DNA of 8,793 bases. Origin: Haemophilus parainfluenzae. Its GTDB lineage: Bacteria > Pseudomonadota > Gammaproteobacteria > Enterobacterales > Pasteurellaceae. The stretch is taken from positions 1 through 8,793 of the forward strand of contig JAGZRY010000050.1 of NCBI GenBank assembly GCA_018381425.1, read 5' to 3'. A program made the translations under genes and the position numbers. The notes beneath the pieces are model-generated. The model had not been told where the DNA came from. It saw nothing but the letters and a program-made list of their open reading frames with translations, and did no database searches. Positions 4,901-8,793 of the stretch are shown one piece after another (positions within the stretch are counted from its first letter, which is position 1; each line of letters begins with the position of its first letter).

Positions 4901-5648
4901 AGTTTGTCCCTCTCGGTTCATAATTTAAGATATTTAAGAATGTTTTCGCACGATCCGTGGTTGGATTCGTGAAGAAATCTTCCGGTTTTGCCTGTTCAAT
5001 GATTTTCCCTTTATCCATAAACACAATGCGGTTAGCTACTTGACGGGCGAAGTTCATTTCATGGGTAACAATGAGCATCGTCATACCATCTTTGGCAAGT
5101 CCTAAAATCACATCAAGTACTTCGCGTACCATTTCAGGGTCAAGGGCAGCAGTGACTTCATCGAACAGAATAATTTCAGGGTTCATGCAAAGTGAACGCA
5201 CAATAGCAATTCGCTGTTTTTGCCCACCGGATAATTCACGCGGATAGGCATTTTTTCGGTCATATAGACCTACACGTTTAAGTAACTCATAGGCTTGTTT
5301 TTCAGCTTCTGCGCGATCGCGTTTTTGTACTTTTAAAGGGCCGAGCAAAATATTGTCAATCACTGATAAATGAGCGAATAGTTCATAACTTTGGAATACC
5401 ATCCCAATGCGTTGACGCGCTTTGACCCAAGGAATGTCTTTGCCTAATTCGCCTGCATTTTGCAGCAAAATCTGACCGCACTTTATTTCCTCTAGCCCAT
5501 TTAGGCAGCGTAAAAAAGTACTTTTACCACAACCCGATGGACCTAAAATAACGACAACTTCGCCTTTCTCTATAGAAAGATTGATGCCTTTGAGTGCTTC
5601 TACATCACCGTAATTTTTGACGAGGTTTTTAATTTCTAATAGCGCCAT
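4884..5648 (-). CDS. ATPase of the polar amino-acid (CjaA-type) ABC importer
   Basis: A 254-residue ABC ATPase of the polar amino-acid uptake family (GlnQ/HisP type) that powers import with the two adjacent permeases. All motifs are present: Walker A GPSGCGKST (36-44), Q-loop Gln86 in GMVFQSYELF, signature LSGGQKQR (139-146), Walker B IILFDE (159-164) with catalytic Glu164, and H-loop His196 in IVTHEM. The D-loop region reads DEVTAALDPE, a common variant in this subfamily. It starts at ATG 5648 with an AGGA site, 18 bases after the second permease. Its C-terminal tail EPRGTNYEENI is encoded by the same bases as the ribosome binding site and first codons of the binding-protein gene, so the two are probably translationally coupled. 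An uptake-signal core inside the gene encodes Lys-Cys-Gly. Confidence 0.95.
   Translation of the reverse strand: MALLEIKNLVKNYGDVEALKGINLSIEKGEVVVILGPSGCGKSTFLRCLNGLEEIKCGQILLQNAGELGKDIPWVKARQRIGMVFQSYELFAHLSVIDNILLGPLKVQKRDRAEAEKQAYELLKRVGLYDRKNAYPRELSGGQKQRIAIVRSLCMNPEIILFDEVTAALDPEMVREVLDVILGLAKDGMTMLIVTHEMNFARQVANRIVFMDKGKIIEQAKPEDFFTNPTTDRAKTFLNILNYEPRGTNYEENI
5475..5483 (-). repeat. DNA uptake signal sequence core (in the ATPase gene)
   Basis: AAGTGCGGT on the minus strand, followed by CAGATTTTG. It encodes Lys-Cys-Gly-Gln in EEIKCGQILL of the ATPase, in a variable loop after the Walker A region. Confidence 0.95.
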
Positions 5649-5666
5649 GTGTTTTCCTAATTAAAA

Positions 5667-6335
5667 TTAACTTTCCCAACGGGTTTCTAAATAACGGGAA
5701 AATAAGGATAGCGGGTAACAAATCACAAAATATAAACCGAAAATGACACCATAAATCCAAAGCGCCGCCGATTGATTACTAAATAATGAATGCTCGATAA
5801 TTTGTTGACCGACTTTTATCACTTCTACTACACCGATTAACATTGCCAAGGAACTGGTTTTTACCATGCGGGTAAAGAGGTTAATAGCACTTGGTGTCAC
5901 ACGTTTTAAACTTTGTGGAAGTAAAATATACACAAAGGTTTGAAATGGCGTTAAACCTAAAGCGTAGGCTGATTCCACTTGATGTTTTTCAATGGAAGTT
6001 AATGCGCCACGCACTAAATCCCCCATTTCTGCTGTTCCCCAGAAAATAAACACCAAAATACATACAGAAATGCCATCTAAGTGAATATCAAACCATTTTG
6101 CCAAACCAAAATACGCGAGAAAAAGTAAGGCTAATAATGGAATAATACGTACAAATTCTAAATAAAAGCGGCAAATGGCTTTGATAATGGGATTTTTGCT
6201 TGTCATGATTACGCCAAAAATCACACCTAAAATACAGGCAAAGAAAACGGAAACGAATGCAATTTCAGCTGTTACCCATAAACCGTTGAGCAGGCGTTCA
6301 ATGTTGCTACCTTGGAATAATAACTCAAGCCCCAT
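5667..6335 (-). CDS. Amino-acid ABC importer permease, second subunit (HisM/GlnP family)
   Basis: A 222-residue inner-membrane permease of the polar amino-acid uptake family. About five transmembrane helices can be seen, from roughly residue 19 onward. The conserved segment FYLEFVRIIPLLALLFLAYFG (57-77) replaces the more usual ER-RGTP pattern, and the cytoplasmic EAA loop is at 121-141 (ESAYALGLTPFQTFVYILLP), which docks on the ATPase. The start ATG at 6335 has a GGAGAG site that lies within the end of the first permease gene, and the two genes overlap by 11 bases. It should form a heterodimer with that permease. The gene ends 18 bases before the ATPase start. Confidence 0.93.
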   Translation of the reverse strand: MGLELLFQGSNIERLLNGLWVTAEIAFVSVFFACILGVIFGVIMTSKNPIIKAICRFYLEFVRIIPLLALLFLAYFGLAKWFDIHLDGISVCILVFIFWGTAEMGDLVRGALTSIEKHQVESAYALGLTPFQTFVYILLPQSLKRVTPSAINLFTRMVKTSSLAMLIGVVEVIKVGQQIIEHSLFSNQSAALWIYGVIFGLYFVICYPLSLFSRYLETRWES

Positions 6336-6984
6336 ATTTTGCTCTCCGAGTACGACGTTCTAAATGACCGATGAACAGAGACATCGGTAATAGAATGATC
6401 AAATAAAACACCACTAGTAAAAATAAGGCTTCATTGGTTTTGTAATCGAGACCGATGACTTCTTTCGCTACAAACATGAGTTCGGCTACGGCAACGGCAC
6501 TGATCACTGAGGTTTCTTTCATTAAGAACAAGCAATTTGCGCCGATTGCAGGTGTGGCAATCGCAAAGGCTTGCGGGAAAATCACATAGCGAAAAGCTTG
6601 AAAAGGGGTGAGACCAATACTTAAGGCTGATTCAATTTGTCCTTTTGATACGGCTTCCAGACCACCACGAAAGGCTTCTGCCATATAGCTTCCACCTAAA
6701 AATGCCAGGCCGATAATGCCGCAAGTAAACCCATCTAATTTCAGGCCAATTTTAGACAGCCCAAAATAGAGAAAAAATACTTGAATCAATAAAGGCGTAT
6801 TACGAGAAAGCTCGATATAGCCTTTTACTAACCAAGTTAATGATTTGACTTTGTAGGTGGTAATCACCGCACAAATCACACCAATCACTAGCGACAATAA
6901 AATGCCCCAAAAGGCAAGATGAAGCGTCATCAGCGTGGCATGAATAAAACGTGGGGTGACGCTTAAAATATAATCCCAATTCAT
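6325..6984 (-). CDS. Amino-acid ABC importer permease, first subunit (HisQ/GlnP family)
   Basis: A 219-residue inner-membrane permease and the first gene of the four-gene importer operon. It shows the family hallmark ELSRNTPLLIQVFFLYFGL (58-76) and a cytoplasmic EAA loop (118-138, ESALSIGLTPFQAFRYVIFP). Hydrophobic helices are seen near 17-41, 62-77, 84-103 and 186-208. The start is ATG 6984; the leader just upstream (AAATTATAAAAA) has no Shine-Dalgarno sequence, so initiation may depend on the AT-rich, unstructured leader. No better internal start is apparent, because MNWDYILSVTP fits the family N-terminus. A candidate promoter with an overlapping inverted repeat lies at 6998-7042. Confidence 0.93.
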   Translation of the reverse strand: MNWDYILSVTPRFIHATLMTLHLAFWGILLSLVIGVICAVITTYKVKSLTWLVKGYIELSRNTPLLIQVFFLYFGLSKIGLKLDGFTCGIIGLAFLGGSYMAEAFRGGLEAVSKGQIESALSIGLTPFQAFRYVIFPQAFAIATPAIGANCLFLMKETSVISAVAVAELMFVAKEVIGLDYKTNEALFLLVVFYLIILLPMSLFIGHLERRTRRAKYGA

Positions 6985-6997
6985 TTTTTATAATTTG

Positions 6998-7014
6998 ATC
7001 GTTTGCGTAACGAT
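6998..7014. promoter_or_regulatory. Inverted repeat, candidate operator of the importer operon
   Basis: A perfect inverted repeat, ATCGTT (6998-7003) and AACGAT (7009-7014) with five bases between, ends 14 bases upstream of the first permease start. It directly abuts the -10-like TACTAT (minus strand), so it would cover the transcription start, a typical place for a repressor site. I do not recognise which regulator it belongs to. Confidence 0.4.
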
Positions 7015-7042
7015 ATAGTAAAAAATTTTGAATCGGTGAGAA
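7015..7042 (-). promoter_or_regulatory. Possible promoter of the importer operon
   Basis: On the minus strand, TTCTCA (7037-7042), a 16-base spacer and TACTAT (7015-7020). Both boxes are imperfect, and other AT-rich -10-like sequences exist nearby (for example TATAAA further upstream), so this is a tentative choice. Some promoter is needed because a strong terminator at 7125-7148 separates the operon from hemY. Confidence 0.3.
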
Positions 7043-7119
7043 AAGAATGGAAATGCATTATTTATAATGAAATGTAATAAGGGATGTGTTTTAAATTAGC
7101 TTGGCAATAGATAAATAAT

Positions 7120-7148
7120 AAAAAGACGGGGCTTTATTTAGCCCCGTC
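7120..7148 (-). terminator. Intrinsic terminator of the hemXY transcript
   Basis: A 9-base perfect stem, GACGGGGCT (7125-7133) with AGCCCCGTC (7140-7148), and a 6-base loop, followed on the minus strand by five T residues and then ATTATTT. It starts 11 bases after the hemY stop, which is ideal placement. Confidence 0.9.
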
Positions 7149-7158
7149 GTTGTTTATT

Positions 7159-8445
7159 TTAATCACGTTTCGCAATAAGTGCGGTTGGTTCTTCGTCTGT
7201 TTTTGGTTCATCTTGTATTTCAGCCGGTTTATCTTGAATAGACATGGCTGATTTTAAACTGTCCTGACGAATTTTTTCCGCTGCTGCTTTGTCGCCAGCT
7301 TGTTCGAACACATAAGATGCCATCATGACATCATTTGGTTGAAGCTGAGTTGGGCAAGCAGTGACTTCTTTAAATGCTTCTGCTGCTTTAGCGAAATCGT
7401 TATTACGCACATAAAGATAGCCTAATGCACGATTGAGACAACAACGTTGGCTTTCATCCGCACGTTTTGCGCGTTTTTCCACTAACTTGAGTAGTTTGCT
7501 GTTATCTTCTGCTTGTAAACGAGTGATTTGCGTGCAAAGTTCAGGGCTGATTGGGGTGTTATCACCCAATTTTTTCATGATTTCAAGCGTGAATTCATAA
7601 GCTGACTCATGGTCGTTGCAATCAATCAAACGTTGAATTAAAGCTGTTTTTAACTCTAAGTCATTGCGACGACGGCGTGGTTGAGCTTCCCACCATGCAA
7701 GCAGACCTTCAACGCCTTCTTCATTCATTTTCTCATCTAACAAGCCATTTTCTGTTTCTTGTTGAAGCGCTTTAAATTCTTCAGCTGAGAATAATCCAGA
7801 ACCTTCGATTAAATCTAAGATGCCATCAAGAGCTTGATAAGCTTTGGAGCGGCTATAAATTTCAGCAGCAAGTTTTAATACTTCTTTGTTGCGATCTGAC
7901 ATTTCAAGCAAACTGTCAACCGAACTGCGCGCAGCCGGTAATTTATTTTGTTGTAATAAAATACGGGTGCGAGCAATTTCGACGACTAGGTTATCTGAGC
8001 CAGCAAGCTCCGTCGCTTCAATTAAATAACGGTTTGCACTGAATTCATCACCGCGTTGCTGTGCAGCTTCAGCCGCTTTAATCAGATTTAATACTGGCTC
8101 GGCAGAATGTTTTGCGTTTTTACCAATCAGTTTTTCTGCTTTGGCATAATCGCCTTCATTCATTTTCATCAAGCCTTCAAGGGTTTGACGCTGTGCTTTT
8201 ACACGTTTACGGCGAGAGAACCAGTTATAGGTATTGCTACTTAAACGGAAGAAACGGGTAACAATCCATTCTAATGTATAAATCACCGCAAGTGTCACCA
8301 CAAAGAAAATGACTAATGTGGTGAGCGACATTTCATATATAGTGTTTGCCGTTTCAATTCTGACATAACCTTGCTGACCAGAGAGGTAAGGCCCAGCAAT
8401 CAATCCGGCAAGTAAGGCGATCATTAAAAAGAGAACTCTAAACAT
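7159..8445 (-). CDS. hemY: HemY, inner-membrane TPR protein of the hem gene cluster
   Basis: A 428-residue protein matching proteobacterial HemY (E. coli about 400 residues), which is unrelated to the protoporphyrinogen oxidase of the same name. Two N-terminal membrane helices are visible (about 4-21 and 41-63), joined by the short loop that contains [15 protein letters not shown], and followed by a basic stretch ([11 protein letters not shown]) and a long alpha-helical TPR region: repeats of the type [31 protein letters not shown] and [16 protein letters not shown]. HemY is thought to organise heme-pathway or envelope complexes at the membrane; its exact role is not established. The gene starts nine bases after the hemX stop, with AAGGATAGATA as ribosome binding site. 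The tail (residues about 398-428) is polar and acidic and looks disordered. An uptake-signal core near the 3' end encodes PTALI. Confidence 0.93.
   Translation of the reverse strand: MFRVLFLMIALLAGLIAGPYLSGQQGYVRIETANTIYEMSLTTLVIFFVVTLAVIYTLEWIVTRFFRLSSNTYNWFSRRKRVKAQRQTLEGLMKMNEGDYAKAEKLIGKNAKHSAEPVLNLIKAAEAAQQRGDEFSANRYLIEATELAGSDNLVVEIARTRILLQQNKLPAARSSVDSLLEMSDRNKEVLKLAAEIYSRSKAYQALDGILDLIEGSGLFSAEEFKALQQETENGLLDEKMNEEGVEGLLAWWEAQPRRRRNDLELKTALIQRLIDCNDHESAYEFTLEIMKKLGDNTPISPELCTQITRLQAEDNSKLLKLVEKRAKRADESQRCCLNRALGYLYVRNNDFAKAAEAFKEVTACPTQLQPNDVMMASYVFEQAGDKAAAEKIRQDSLKSAMSIQDKPAEIQDEPKTDEEPTALIAKRD
7177..7185 (+). repeat. DNA uptake signal sequence core (3' end of hemY)
   Basis: AAGTGCGGT followed by TGGTTCTTC, so the AT-rich extension is weak. 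The hemY gene reads it as Thr-Ala-Leu in [10 protein letters not shown]. Confidence 0.9.
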
Positions 8446-8454
8446 TATCTATCC

Positions 8455-8793
8455 TTATTGTTGGGGTTTGGTTGCCGGTTGTGCAGCTGGTGCTTCAGCG
8501 GGTTTTTCTTCAGCTTTTGACTCTTCTGCTTTCGCTTCTGGTGCTGGTTTTACTTCTTCTTTTCTTGGTGAATTATCGATTGCCTTTTCTGCTTCGATTT
8601 CAATTTTTTGCACATCTAAAGGAGTACGATTTAAGTACTTATCAAGCATACTTAAGCTTTGTAATTGGCTTGGTACATCCACATAGATAGATAATTCAGA
8701 TAATTCATCCACTGATTTTAAGAAACTTTGAGTCACTTCAGCATTGGTATCAAAATAGCTACGAATCCAAGATGCAACGGCTTCTAAAGATTG
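8455..8793 (-). CDS. hemX: HemX, C-terminal part (partial; runs off the right edge)
   Basis: The last 112 residues of HemX, annotated in many genomes as uroporphyrinogen-III C-methyltransferase-like although the methyltransferase activity is doubtful. The frame is open through the right edge (QSLEAVASWIRSYFDTNAEV...), so the GTG at 8736 is an internal codon and not the start. WIRSYFD followed by LSIYVDVPSQLQSLSMLDKYL is the typical C-terminal pattern. Full-length HemX has one N-terminal membrane helix and a large coiled-coil region, not visible here. The final 40 or so residues are low-complexity, rich in Ala, Glu, Lys and Pro (for example KAEESKAEEKPAEAPAAQPA). It is the upstream partner of hemY, with a nine-base gap; a hemCDXY operon order upstream is expected from related genomes. 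Confidence 0.9.
   Translation of the reverse strand, partial: QSLEAVASWIRSYFDTNAEVTQSFLKSVDELSELSIYVDVPSQLQSLSMLDKYLNRTPLDVQKIEIEAEKAIDNSPRKEEVKPAPEAKAEESKAEEKPAEAPAAQPATKPQQ

Noticed and set aside
4901..4921. Upstream ATG for the binding protein (adds MNREGQT).
   Set aside because: It would put acidic and polar residues before the lipoprotein signal, while ATG 4900 has a well-placed GAGGG site and a normal MKKTFK start.
8734..8736. GTG as the start of a 93-residue protein.
   Set aside because: The frame remains open to the right edge with HemX-like sequence, so this is an internal codon of hemX.
1..8793. CRISPR arrays, rRNA or tRNA genes, and insertion sequences.
   Set aside because: No regularly spaced repeats, RNA-gene signatures or transposase-like frames were found on reading either strand.

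Overview
The window looks like chromosome of a Haemophilus-group member of the Pasteurellaceae. It carries seven copies of the 9-base DNA-uptake signal core AAGTGCGGT, several with the AT-rich extension typical of the Haemophilus influenzae type of uptake sequence, and none of the Actinobacillus pleuropneumoniae type (ACAAGCGGT) that I could see. AT-rich codon use and the gene families (YheO, TusBCD, HemXY, YeaK) fit this. I cannot name the species from the sequence alone.

Layout. Positions 1-1147 (+): the 3' end of a YheO-type regulator gene followed without a gap by tusD, tusC and tusB, the sulfur relay for 2-thiouridine in tRNA. Positions 1142-2099 (-): a small four-helix membrane protein of unknown role, its stop codon overlapping that of tusB, and yeaK, a trans-editing aminoacyl-tRNA deacylase. 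Positions 2111-3365: a GC-rich hairpin, a decayed gene remnant with no usable start, and a secreted DUF4424 protein, all on the minus strand. Positions 3366-3589 form a divergent AT-rich promoter region. Positions 3590-3988 (+): a homologue of phage T4 endonuclease V (pyrimidine-dimer glycosylase). Positions 4043-6984 (-): a four-gene ABC importer (permease, permease, ATPase, lipoprotein), whose binding protein closely resembles Campylobacter CjaA, a cysteine-binding protein. Positions 7159-8793 (-): hemY and the 3' part of hemX, ended by a strong hairpin terminator.

How the genes fit together. There are three compact transcription units (yheO-tusDCB, the importer, hemXY) plus single genes. 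Cysteine import and the Tus sulfur relay are linked in metabolism (cysteine is the sulfur source for IscS, TusA and TusBCD), but they lie 3 kb apart in opposite orientations, so a regulatory link is only a guess. The importer genes are tightly coupled: the permease genes overlap by 11 bases, and the ATPase gene runs over the ribosome binding site and start of the binding-protein gene.

I found no clear undescribed system. The most unusual items are the bacterial T4-endonuclease-V homologue with an intact active site but a different C-terminus, the gene remnant downstream of DUF4424, an inverted pair of uptake sequences inside the tusB coding region that may also terminate the converging transcript, and an inverted repeat overlapping the possible start point of the importer operon.
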